A stretch of DNA of 64,000 nucleotides from Pseudomonas helleri (GTDB lineage: Bacteria; Pseudomonadota; Gammaproteobacteria; Pseudomonadales; Pseudomonadaceae): positions 372,001-436,000 of the forward strand of contig NZ_JYLD01000002.1 of assembly GCF_001043025.1 (NCBI RefSeq), written 5' to 3'. Both the position numbers and the translations under genes were made by a program. Of this stretch, positions 37,462-46,339 are shown piece after piece (the stretch's first letter is position 1; each line of letters opens with the position of its first letter). The notes below the pieces were generated by a model, which saw only the letters and a list, made by a program, of their open reading frames with translations, was not told the origin of the DNA and searched no databases.

Positions 37462-38544
37462 ATGCCACGTATACTGCGCCCCACTGTATTAGGTTTAGTG
37501 CTGAGCTCCGCGGTTGTGGCTGGCCTGATTTACAGCGTTACGTGGCGCCCGGACGCTAAAGAGGTGATGGCAGTCAGTTGCCCTGTCGCCGCCCCCACGC
37601 TGGTGGCCGGGCAAGCGATCAAGATCATGACCTGGAACGTCCAGTACCTGGCCGGCAAGCGCTATGTGTTCTGGTACAACCTGATCGACGGCAGCGGCCC
37701 GGATGACCGCCCTACCCGTGAAGACATGGCCTTCAGCCTGGATGAAGTGGCGCGGGTGATTCGTGATGAGCAGCCCGACCTGATCCTGCTGCAAGACCTC
37801 GATGAAGAAGCCAAGGCCAGCGACTATCAAAACCAGCTCGCCCTGTTGCAGGAACGTCTGGTCGACCTCTACCCGTGCAGCACCCAGGCCTTTACCTGGA
37901 AAGCCGACTTTGTTCCCGACCGGCATATTTTCGGCAGCGTCGGCCGCAAGATCGTCACCCTCAGCCGTTACCAGATCGAACACGCCGAGCGTCTGCAATT
38001 GCCGGTGGCCGAGAGCAACCTGATCAGCCGTCAATTCCAGCCCAAGCCCGCCATGCTGGTCAGCTACCTGCCGCTCAATGACGGTGGGCAACTGGTGGCC
38101 ATCAACACCCAGCTCGATGCTGCCACCCTCAACAACAGCAACCTCAAGCGCCAAATGCAAGCGGCGGCAGCGCTGGTCGACAAATATGAAAGCCAGGGCA
38201 CGCCGTGGGTGATTGGCGGCAACTTCAACCTGCTGCCCATCGGCCAGTTCCTGCGCCTGCCCGCTGAACAGCGTCTGGGCTACTCGCCTGACAGCGAGCT
38301 GCATCTATTGTGGGAAAAGTACCCGATGCTCCCCAGCAATCCGGAAGCCACCGGCATCGACCGCGAGCAATGGCTGACCTTCTTCCCCAACAACCCCGCC
38401 GTCGGCGAGCCTGACCGCACCCTCGACTACCTGTTCTACAGCCCCAAACTGCAACGCGTTGAAGGCTATGTGCGCCAAGAAGACACCCAGGCCGTGTCAG
38501 ATCACCTGCCAGTAGTCGGGCGGTTCTTGCTGCCGGCTGACTGA
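37462..38544 (+). CDS. Endonuclease/exonuclease/phosphatase (EEP) family protein
   Basis: A 360-residue protein with an N-terminal membrane anchor or signal (about 5-27) and the DNase I-like fold: MTWNVQYL (Asn), DLILLQDLDEE (expected metal Glu replaced by Asp in QDL), VIGGNFNLLP (GDFN-like, with Asn for Asp), LDYLFYS and SDHLPVVGRF (catalytic Asp-His). The altered metal residues may weaken nuclease activity. It may be a secreted or periplasmic phosphodiesterase. A strong terminator follows. Confidence 0.83.
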   Translation: MPRILRPTVLGLVLSSAVVAGLIYSVTWRPDAKEVMAVSCPVAAPTLVAGQAIKIMTWNVQYLAGKRYVFWYNLIDGSGPDDRPTREDMAFSLDEVARVIRDEQPDLILLQDLDEEAKASDYQNQLALLQERLVDLYPCSTQAFTWKADFVPDRHIFGSVGRKIVTLSRYQIEHAERLQLPVAESNLISRQFQPKPAMLVSYLPLNDGGQLVAINTQLDAATLNNSNLKRQMQAAAALVDKYESQGTPWVIGGNFNLLPIGQFLRLPAEQRLGYSPDSELHLLWEKYPMLPSNPEATGIDREQWLTFFPNNPAVGEPDRTLDYLFYSPKLQRVEGYVRQEDTQAVSDHLPVVGRFLLPAD

Positions 38545-38555
38545 GCAGGCACAAC

Positions 38556-38596
38556 GAAAAAGGGGGGCGACCGTTACCGGTCACCCCCCTTTTTTA
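38556..38596. terminator. Bidirectional intrinsic terminator
   Basis: A GC-rich stem (GGGGGGCGACCG with CGGTCACCCCCC) is flanked by a run of A on the left and T on the right, between two convergent genes. It should stop transcription from both sides. Confidence 0.9.
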
Positions 38597-38610
38597 TTGC
38601 TCGCAAATGA

Positions 38611-39933
38611 TCAGTTGCGGGCTGCCAGTGCGCCATTCACTGGCTGGTCTTTCTTCGCTTTGCCACTGTCCGAAATGAAGATCACGGTGATCAGGATGCC
38701 AAACAGTGCAAGCCCGGCCAACAGGTACAGACCGCTTTCGTAAGTGCCTGTCATTTCCTTAAGCGCGCCAATGATGCCAGGGCCAAAGAAACCACCCAGG
38801 TTGCCGACCGAGTTGATCAGGGCAATACCTGCCGCGGCACTGCTGCCACTCAGGTACAGCGCCGGCAGCGGCCAGAAAGGTCCTTTGGCGCCCATGATGC
38901 CAACCGTTGCGACACACATCGCGATGATGGCCATGTTACTGCCGGTCAGCCAACCCGCCGTGCCCAGGCCACCCGCGATAAACAACAGGGAAATGATGAC
39001 GAAGGCGGTGCGCTTCTGGAAACGGTCCGACAGGAAGCCGATGGTCACCATGCCGATGCATCCGACGACGTAAGGGATAGCGGTGATCCAGCCGATGTCC
39101 ATACCGCTGAAGCCTTGCTGCTTGATGATCTGTGGCAAGAACATCGACAGGCCAATGTTGGCCGCCGTCGCACAGAAGTAAATCATGCACAAGGCAAGGA
39201 TCGACGGGTTGCAGAACACTTTCCACAAAGACGACTTTTCGTCCAGCGCGACAGGGTGCGCCTTGGCATCTTTATCCAGTTCGGACATCAACCACTGACG
39301 CTCTTCATCGCTCAGCCAGGACGCCTGCTTTGGCGAATCCGGCAGGTATTTGAGGACCACGCCGAACAGCAGCACGCCCGGGATCCCTTCAATCAGGAAG
39401 AGCCACTGCCAGCCTTTGAGGCCCAGCGCGCCATCCAGTTGCAACAGCGCCGTCGAGACCGGAGCACCAATGGCCAACGAGATCGGGATGGAGAGCATGA
39501 AAATCGAGATGATGCGTGCGCGGTAACGCACCGGGAACCAGTAGGTGAGGTACAGAATGACCGCAGGGAAGAAGCCCGCTTCAGCCACACCCAGCAGGAA
39601 GCGCATGATCAGGAAGCTTTTTGGGCCCTGAACCAATGCCATGCAGGTGGCGATCAGCCCCCAAGTGAAGAGGATCCGGGCAATCCAGCGGCGCGCACCG
39701 ACTTTCGCCATGAGCAGGTTGCTGGGTACTTCGAACAGGCAGTAACCGATGAAGAACAAACCCGCGCCCCAGCCATAAACGGCAGCGCTCAGGCCAATGT
39801 CAGCGTTCATCGTCAGGGCGGCAAAGCCCACGTTGACCCGATCCAGATAGGAAATGATGTACAGGCAGATCAGTAGCGGCAAGAGCCTCAGAAAGATCTT
39901 GCGTGTCACCTGCTTTTCAATGGCAGTGCTCAT
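38611..39933 (-). CDS. MFS transporter, anion:cation symporter type
   Basis: A 440-residue twelve-helix MFS importer. It contains YLDRVNVGFAALTMN and LFFIGYCLFEVPSNLLMAKVG, typical of the phthalate/tartrate/4-hydroxyphenylacetate permease subgroup. It is divergent from a LysR gene across 443 nt, an arrangement that usually means LysR-controlled uptake of an organic acid. Substrate unknown. Confidence 0.85.
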   Translation of the reverse strand: MSTAIEKQVTRKIFLRLLPLLICLYIISYLDRVNVGFAALTMNADIGLSAAVYGWGAGLFFIGYCLFEVPSNLLMAKVGARRWIARILFTWGLIATCMALVQGPKSFLIMRFLLGVAEAGFFPAVILYLTYWFPVRYRARIISIFMLSIPISLAIGAPVSTALLQLDGALGLKGWQWLFLIEGIPGVLLFGVVLKYLPDSPKQASWLSDEERQWLMSELDKDAKAHPVALDEKSSLWKVFCNPSILALCMIYFCATAANIGLSMFLPQIIKQQGFSGMDIGWITAIPYVVGCIGMVTIGFLSDRFQKRTAFVIISLLFIAGGLGTAGWLTGSNMAIIAMCVATVGIMGAKGPFWPLPALYLSGSSAAAGIALINSVGNLGGFFGPGIIGALKEMTGTYESGLYLLAGLALFGILITVIFISDSGKAKKDQPVNGALAARN

Positions 39934-40376
39934 AGTTAAGAACTCTTATTTTTTTAGGCTTAATGGATATCGCGGTAAACCACTGTCTAACTAATCTGGC
40001 AAAACACCTCATCTGAATGAATCGTTCATGCGCCGGTTAGCTAGCAAACCGACGAGGCCTTTGACGCCATGCGCGATTGCAGTAAGGCGCGAAGATTGCC
40101 ACAGCAAGGCCCACATCCAAACCGAGAAAAAATGCCTCTATACATGCAGAAAACACATGAATGAGATGAGCGGTAATTTTGCCTACAGGTGCACGAGCGC
40201 CCCTTAAAAGCCTCTAAAACTGCGGTTTCAGACCATAAAACCATGATTTAAAGGGCCGAGTATTTGACCGTGCGGCTGTTCGCGCTGTGCTGATCAAGCA
40301 AATGTCGTATGCTGGCCCTTTGATTTAAAGCGCTGCTTTCCCACCCCGACCATCGATTTATTCACGCAGAGTCAGC
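39934..40376. other. MFS / LysR divergent promoter region
   Basis: No convincing gene in these 443 nt. A small palindrome, ATGAA-TCG-TTCAT (40017-40029), lies about 85 nt upstream of the transporter gene and could be part of a regulator site. Confidence 0.5.
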
Positions 40377-41264
40377 ATGAATCCTCGGACACTTAACCCC
40401 TCAATCTCTTCCTTGCTGGCGTTCGAAGCGTCTGCCCGACATGGCAGCTTCACGCGCGCGGCCGAAGAACTAAGCCTGTCTCAAAGTGCAGTTAGCCGAC
40501 AAGTTCAGTCATTGGAAGAACTGCTGGGGGTTTTGCTCTTCGACAGAATTGGCAGGCACATTACGCTGACGGAAGTGGGTCGCATTTATTCCGTGGAAGT
40601 TGCCGGAGCGCTGGCACGAATTCGTGATGCAACCATGCAGGCCCTTGCCTACCGAAGTGGCGGCGGGTCTTTGCATTTGGGCGTATTGCCGACGTTCGGC
40701 ACCAAGTGGTTGTTGCCGCGCATGAGTGATTTTTATGCCAAACACCCCGAGATCCTTGTGCATATCCACTCGCGTGCGAGCACCGTCGACTTCACCACCA
40801 CCGGGCTGGATGCCGCCATTTGTGTCGGTGAAGGGGTCTGGCACCATGTGGTCTCACACAAGCTTTTCGATGAGGAACTGGTCCCGCTGGTGGGCAGCAG
40901 CAATGCCGAGGCTGAGCGCTACACCTGCGCTGAAGACCTTCGCTCTGCCCAGTTGCTGCAGGTCGCCCCGCGCCCGCACCTCTGGCTTGAGTGGTTCAAA
41001 ATGCAGAACTGCCAACCTGGCCGGTTGAGGCTGGGCCCGCAATTCGAACTCACCACCCACCTGATCCAGGCGGTGTCATCGGGCATCGGGGTCGGGCTGT
41101 TGCCGCGTTTTCTGGTCAAGGACGAGCTGGCCAACAACACCCTGCGCATCCCGTTCGACTCCATTTCACCGACCGGTACGGCCTACTACCTGCTCATCCC
41201 GCCGCACAAGGCCAATCACCGGCCCATCGCGGTGTTCAAGGACTGGCTGATGGGTCAGCTGTAA
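40377..41264 (+). CDS. LysR-family regulator (GcvA-like)
   Basis: A 295-residue LysR protein with the helix-turn-helix segment FEASARHGSFTRAAEELSLS and QSAVSRQVQSLEELLGVLLF, then a type-2 periplasmic-binding fold effector domain. The GcvA/AmpR-like opening is common in amino-acid and organic-acid regulators. It may control the divergent MFS gene or the downstream mesX-mesD pair on the same strand; its position allows either. Confidence 0.85.
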   Translation: MNPRTLNPSISSLLAFEASARHGSFTRAAEELSLSQSAVSRQVQSLEELLGVLLFDRIGRHITLTEVGRIYSVEVAGALARIRDATMQALAYRSGGGSLHLGVLPTFGTKWLLPRMSDFYAKHPEILVHIHSRASTVDFTTTGLDAAICVGEGVWHHVVSHKLFDEELVPLVGSSNAEAERYTCAEDLRSAQLLQVAPRPHLWLEWFKMQNCQPGRLRLGPQFELTTHLIQAVSSGIGVGLLPRFLVKDELANNTLRIPFDSISPTGTAYYLLIPPHKANHRPIAVFKDWLMGQL

Positions 41265-41400
41265 GCCGGCAAACCCTGCTGCCGCGGGCTCGGCAGCGCA
41301 TCATGAGCATCACTAACGATTTGCTGAAATCAATTCATTATCTATCGCTGAACTTCTCGTCCAGAATGCCCCTTAATTAGAAACATCATCAAGATTATCA

Positions 41401-41437
41401 AGAGATAAACCAGAAAGCCCTGTTCTGGTTTATCTCT
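41401..41437 (+). promoter_or_regulatory. Perfect 14-bp stem-loop before mesX
   Basis: AGAGATAAACCAGA pairs perfectly with TCTGGTTTATCTCT across a 9-nt loop, ending 22 nt before the mesX start. No T run follows, though TCTTCTATT is pyrimidine-rich. It may end the LysR transcript or attenuate mesX. Confidence 0.55.
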
Positions 41438-41459
41438 TCTATTAAGGCGTCAGATCATA

Positions 41460-42443
41460 ATGAGCAGAGAATTCACATTTTCTATCAAGAGCATTCGCTT
41501 TGATGAAAACTATCAGCCTTCAAACACGACGCGCATTACGACTAACTTTGCCAACTTGGCGCGCGGCGAACATCGCCAAGAGAACTTGCGCAACACCTTG
41601 AAAATGATTAACAACCACTTCAATACGCTGGCGCATTGGGACAACCCAAAGGGCGACCGTTATGCGGTGGAACTTGAAATCATTTCGGTCGCCATGAACC
41701 TTGATGCTGAGCGCAGTGACAACGCCCTGCCACTGATTGAAATATTGAAAACCCATATTATCGATCAGCACACCCACGAGCGCATTGAAGGCATTGTGGG
41801 CAATAACTTTTCTTCTTATGTACGCGATTATGACTTTAGCGTGCTGTTGCTGGACCACAATAAAGGCCAATCAACGTTCAGCACACCGGCCAACTTTGGT
41901 GAGTTGCACGGCCAACTGTTCAAGTGCTTTGTTAATTCAAACACCTACAAAGAACACTTCAACAAACCGCCAGTGATCTGCCTGAGCGTGTCGAGCAGCC
42001 GGACCTACCTGCGCACGGAAAACCAGCACCCGGTGCTGGGCGTTGAATACCAGCAGGATGAATACTCCCTGACCGATGATTACTTCCGCAAAATGGGCTT
42101 GAAGGTGCGCTATTTCATGCCGCCGAACAGCGTGGCACCGCTGGCTTTTTACTTTGCCGGTGACTTGTTGGGTGATTACACCAACCTTGAACTGATCAGC
42201 ACCATCAGCACGATGGATTCCTTCCAGAAGATCTATCGCCCTGAGATTTACAACGCCAACTCTGCCGCCGGCAAAGCCTATCAGCCGAGTTTGAAACATC
42301 AGGATTACTCACTGACGCGAATTGTTTACGACCGAGAAGAACGCAGCCGGTTGGCGATTGAACAAGGCACCTTTGTTGAAGAGCACTTTATCAAGCCGCA
42401 CCACGCCATTCTTGAGCAGTGGTCCGCCCATTACGCTCTTTAA
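41460..42443 (+). CDS. mesX: DUF1852 protein MesX, partner of methionine synthase MesD
   Basis: A 327-residue DUF1852-family protein (opening EFTFSIKSIRFDENYQPSNT). In published work on folate-independent methionine synthases, MesD-type enzymes need this partner and oxygen; MesX was proposed to act as an oxygenase or to supply the methyl donor. The gene is 27 nt before mesD on the same strand, as in other genomes. No cofactor motif is obvious. It is AT-richer than its neighbours. Confidence 0.82.
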   Translation: MSREFTFSIKSIRFDENYQPSNTTRITTNFANLARGEHRQENLRNTLKMINNHFNTLAHWDNPKGDRYAVELEIISVAMNLDAERSDNALPLIEILKTHIIDQHTHERIEGIVGNNFSSYVRDYDFSVLLLDHNKGQSTFSTPANFGELHGQLFKCFVNSNTYKEHFNKPPVICLSVSSSRTYLRTENQHPVLGVEYQQDEYSLTDDYFRKMGLKVRYFMPPNSVAPLAFYFAGDLLGDYTNLELISTISTMDSFQKIYRPEIYNANSAAGKAYQPSLKHQDYSLTRIVYDREERSRLAIEQGTFVEEHFIKPHHAILEQWSAHYAL

Positions 42444-42470
42444 CGACTTATTAAGACAAGGTTATCCACC

Positions 42471-43499
42471 ATGAAAAAATTACTCCCTACTTCAACGGCC
42501 GGCAGTTTGCCGAAACCGTCCTGGCTAGCACAACCCGAAACACTGTGGTCGCCCTGGAAGTTGCAAGGTGAAGAACTTATTGAAGGCAAACAAGATGCCT
42601 TGTTACTGGCCCTGCAAGAACAACAGCACGCCGGTATTGATATCGTCAGTGATGGCGAACAAACACGCCAACACTTTGTCACCACGTTTATTGAACACCT
42701 CAGCGGCGTTGATTTTGAAAAGCGCGAAACTGTCAGGATTCGTGACCGTTATGACGCCAGCGTCCCTACCGTAGTAGGGGCTGTTGCGCGGCAAAAGCCG
42801 GTGTTTGTGGAAGACGCCAAGTTCTTGCGTCAACAGACCACGCAACCCATTAAATGGGCGCTGCCAGGTCCTATGACCATGATCGATACGCTGTACGACA
42901 ACCACTATAAAAGCCGCGAAAAACTCGCCTGGGAATTCGCCAAAATCCTTAACCAGGAAGCCCTGGAACTGGAAGCGGCGGGCGTCGATATTATTCAGTT
43001 TGATGAACCCGCTTTTAACGTGTTCTTTGACGAAGTGAATGACTGGGGCGTGGCGACCCTGGAACGAGCCATTGAAGGCCTCAAGTGCGAAACGGCTGTG
43101 CATATCTGCTACGGCTATGGCATCAAGGCCAACACCGACTGGAAAAAAACCTTGGGTTCAGAGTGGCGCCAATATGAAGAGGCGTTCCCCAAGCTGCAAC
43201 AATCGAGCATCGACATCATTTCGCTGGAATGCCACAACTCCCACGTCCCCATGGACCTGCTGGAACTGATTCGCGGCAAAAAAGTGATGGTCGGCGCCAT
43301 TGATGTGGCCTCGCACACCATCGAAACACCCGAGGAAGTGGCCAATACCCTGCGCAAGGCGCTGCAGTTTGTAGACGCCGACAAACTGTACCCGTGCACC
43401 AACTGCGGCATGGCCCCGCTGCCACGTCACGTTGCACGCGGCAAGTTGCAAGCGTTGACGGCTGGCGCCGAGATCATCCGCAGAGAACTGTCGAAGTAA
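42471..43499 (+). CDS. mesD: Core-type methionine synthase MesD (MetE-like, folate-independent)
   Basis: A 342-residue protein equal to the C-terminal catalytic half of MetE; the N-terminal folate-binding half is absent. Likely zinc ligands are His211 and Cys213 (HICYGYG), Glu253 (SLECHNSH) and Cys312 (CTNCGMAP). It should methylate homocysteine using a donor other than methyl-tetrahydrofolate, with MesX. Pipelines may call it a methionine synthase II. A hairpin follows its stop. Confidence 0.85.
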   Translation: MKKLLPTSTAGSLPKPSWLAQPETLWSPWKLQGEELIEGKQDALLLALQEQQHAGIDIVSDGEQTRQHFVTTFIEHLSGVDFEKRETVRIRDRYDASVPTVVGAVARQKPVFVEDAKFLRQQTTQPIKWALPGPMTMIDTLYDNHYKSREKLAWEFAKILNQEALELEAAGVDIIQFDEPAFNVFFDEVNDWGVATLERAIEGLKCETAVHICYGYGIKANTDWKKTLGSEWRQYEEAFPKLQQSSIDIISLECHNSHVPMDLLELIRGKKVMVGAIDVASHTIETPEEVANTLRKALQFVDADKLYPCTNCGMAPLPRHVARGKLQALTAGAEIIRRELSK

Positions 43500-43530
43500 G
43501 CACTGCCTGCGGGCTTTAAACACGAGTAAC

Positions 43531-43567
43531 GCCTGAAGTCAGCCCATTTAAGCGGGCGACTTCAGGC
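43531..43567. terminator. Hairpin after mesD
   Basis: GCCTGAAGTC pairs perfectly with GACTTCAGGC around a GCCC...GGGC inner stem, 32 nt after mesD. Without a clear T run it is a probable, partial terminator before the flavin reductase gene. Confidence 0.6.
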
Positions 43568-43589
43568 TTATCCCTATTCAGGACCCACC

Positions 43590-44099
43590 ATGGCACTTCC
43601 TCGTACGGCGATCGAACCCTTGAGCTTTCGCGAAGCCCTAGGGCACTACGCATCCGGCATCACAGTGATCACCTCACACGTGGATGACGAGCCGATTGGC
43701 TTCACCTGCCAGTCGTTCTATAGCGTGTCGATGAGCCCACCGCTGGTGTCTTTCAGCGTTATGGCCAGTTCAGCCAGCTACCCGAGAATTCGTCAGGCGG
43801 GTCGGTTCGCGGTCAATATCCTGTCGGGCGAGCAGGTTGCAATTTCCAACCAGTTCGCGCGCAAAGGCACCGACAAATGGCACGGCGTCGACTGGCAGCC
43901 ATCGCCGCTGGGCAACCCGGTTATCGCGGGCAGCCTGCATTGGCTTGATTGCGAAATACACGCCGAACACGTTGCCGGTGATCACCTGATCGTGATCGGC
44001 GAAGTCAAAGCGTTAAACCTGCAAGAAGCGGCGGCGACGCAGCCACTGCTGTACTTCAAAGGCCAATACTGCAACCTCGCCGCCCTTGGCGCCGCGTGA
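43590..44099 (+). CDS. Flavin reductase family protein
   Basis: A 169-residue FMN-binding split-barrel protein (FREALGHYASGITVITSHV, GFTCQSFYSVSMSPPLVSFS, RFAVNILSGEQ) of the HpaC/NtaB-like group that supplies reduced flavin to two-component monooxygenases. It follows mesX-mesD on the same strand. Because MesD needs oxygen and a possible oxygenase (MesX), this reductase may feed reduced flavin to MesX; that link is inference. Confidence 0.85.
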   Translation: MALPRTAIEPLSFREALGHYASGITVITSHVDDEPIGFTCQSFYSVSMSPPLVSFSVMASSASYPRIRQAGRFAVNILSGEQVAISNQFARKGTDKWHGVDWQPSPLGNPVIAGSLHWLDCEIHAEHVAGDHLIVIGEVKALNLQEAAATQPLLYFKGQYCNLAALGAA

Positions 44100-44111
44100 A
44101 GGTTTAGGGCC

Positions 44112-46250
44112 TCAGCTCTTTCTCGGCTTGGCCCGGGCCGTCGCTTCGGCCACCAACGGGTCATCGGGCCAGTAGTGTTTGGGGTAACGCCCTTTCAGGT
44201 CTTTTTTCACCTCGGCATAGGTGCTGCGCCAGAAGTTGGCCAAGTCTTGGGTGACTTGCACCGGGCGCCGGGCGGGTGACAGCAGGTGCAGTTTGACCAC
44301 CTGCCGCCCGCCCGCGATGCGCGGGGTGTCTGCCAGGCCAAAGAGTTCTTGCAGGCGCACCGCAAGAAACGGCGGGTGCTCGCTGTAGTCCAGACGCACC
44401 GACGAACCCGACGGCACTTTGATGTGTTGCGGCGCCAGTTCGTCAAGACGCTGGGGCAGCGGCCATTTGAGCAAGTTATGCACAATGCTCGACAGGTCGA
44501 GGTTGGCAAAATGGCTCAGCCGCGACACCCGCCCCAGGTACGGCCCCAGCCAGTCTTCAAGCCCGGCCAGTAACGCCGCATCGCTCACGTCCGGCCATTC
44601 GCTTTGGCCCTGGCTGCTCACATCGAGCTGACGCAGCAACGCCACCCGCGCTTGCCACTGCCGCAGTTCAGGCGTCCAGGGGAGTAATTCCAGGCCTTTG
44701 CGCCGCACCAGATTGACCAGTGCCTGAGTCCGTGACGCCTCATCGAGGCCAGTCAGGGGTTCACGGCTTAATACCAGTTCGCCGACTTTTCGCTGACGTT
44801 CGGCGCGCAATACCCCTTCGCGCTCGTCCCAGTCCAACTGATCCGCAACGCTGACTTGCTCACTGAGCACACCGTCCAACAGCGCCGGATCAAACTCGGC
44901 GGCCAGATAAATGCGCTCTTCACGCTGGCCCTGACGACTGCCCAAATCGGCAACCACCAGCCACGGCTGTTTCATCAAGCCGTCGACTTCGCTGAACAAC
45001 GCCGCCCGGCCATTGGCCAGCCGGTATTCGGCGCCGCCGGGCTTGCGCTGTTGCGCGATGCGATCGGGATAGGCCAGCGCCAGCAAGGCGCCCAGCCAAC
45101 GCGAATGATCGGGGTCGGCCACCGGCTGGGCAGGCTTGCCGCGCAAGTAGCCCTGATATTGCCGGGCCAGTTGCCTGGCGCGCTGCACGCCGCCCTGCCC
45201 GCCCCGCGCCGCCCGGTTTTCACCGGACAACAAGGCTAGACGGCTGTGCACATCGGCCCCGGCACCGCGCAAAATATCGCGTTCACCCAATAACGCGGCC
45301 ACGTCACAGGCCATCGACGCCAACCCCAGATCGTGCCCGCGCAGCAACAAATGCGCGATACGCGGGTGCGCCGGCAGTTCGGCCATCGCTTCGCCGTGGG
45401 CCGTCAGTTTTGGCCCATGCAGGGCGCCCAAGCGCTCCAGCAGTTGCCGGGCCTGTGCATAACTCGCGGCAGGCGGAACATCGAGCCACATCAGTTGCTC
45501 AGGGGTGACGCCCCAACGCGCCAGTTGCAGGGCCAACCCGGCCAGGTCGGCCTGAAGAATTTCAGCGCTGCCATAGGCCGCCAACTGTGCGTGTTGGTCT
45601 TCGGACCACAGCCGATAACACACCCCCGGCTCCAGTCGCCCGGCCCGGCCGGCCCGCTGGGTGGCGCTGGCGCGGGAGATGCGCTGCGTGTCGAGGCGGG
45701 TCATGCCGCTGCCGGGATCAAAACGCGGCACCCGCGCCAGCCCGGCGTCGATCACCACCCGCACGCCGTCGATGGTCAGGCTGGTTTCCGCGATGTTGGT
45801 GGCCAGCACCACTTTGCGTGTGCCGCTGGGCGCCGGTTCGATGGCGGCGCGCTGCGCGGCCAGATCCAGTTCGCCATGCAAAGGGCACAACGCGATGTCG
45901 CTGCGTTGGCCCAACGCATCGGCCAATTGTTGAGTGACGCGACGGATCTCGGCCTGGCCGGGCAAAAACACCAGCACGCTGCCGGTCTCGTCATGGATAG
46001 CGTCCAGCACGGTCTGCACCACTCGCGGCTCGATAAACTCGCCCGGCACAAAAGGCCGTCCCCAGCGCATCGCCACCGGGTACATGCGCCCTTCGCTGCG
46101 CAACACCGGGGCATCGTCTAGCAGGCTGGCCAACCGCTCGCCTTCGAGGGTGGCCGACATCAGCAGAATTTTCAGCGGCTGCTCATCGCGAAACAGCTCA
46201 CGGCCATTGAGGCTCAAGGCCAACGCCAGATCGGCATCCAGACTACGCTC
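44112..46250 (-). pseudogene. hrpB: hrpB, ATP-dependent helicase truncated at its 5' end
   Basis: An HrpB-type DEAH helicase that has lost its first roughly 120 residues. The remaining reading starts at ERSLDADLALAL, which in intact HrpB directly follows the DEFH of motif II, and continues through SAT (LLMSATLEG), the helicase C domain (QRAGRAGRLEPG), HA2 and the HrpB C-terminal domain to a normal end. Motifs I (Walker A), Ia and most of II are gone, so it cannot hydrolyse ATP. An internal TTG at 46223 could still start a 703-residue product. The loss coincides with the island edge. Confidence 0.88.
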
Positions 46251-46339
46251 GATGACTTGACCGATTGCACTACCATGTCAAAATCTACTGAAGCACCCAC
46301 CCACGAAGCCTTCAGGCTAACGAAAAGACCATAATTTAA

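Noticed and set aside
46251..46339. A tRNA or short direct-repeat attachment site at the island edge
   Set aside because: No tRNA-like sequence is present, and the matching right end is outside the window, so a core repeat cannot be defined.
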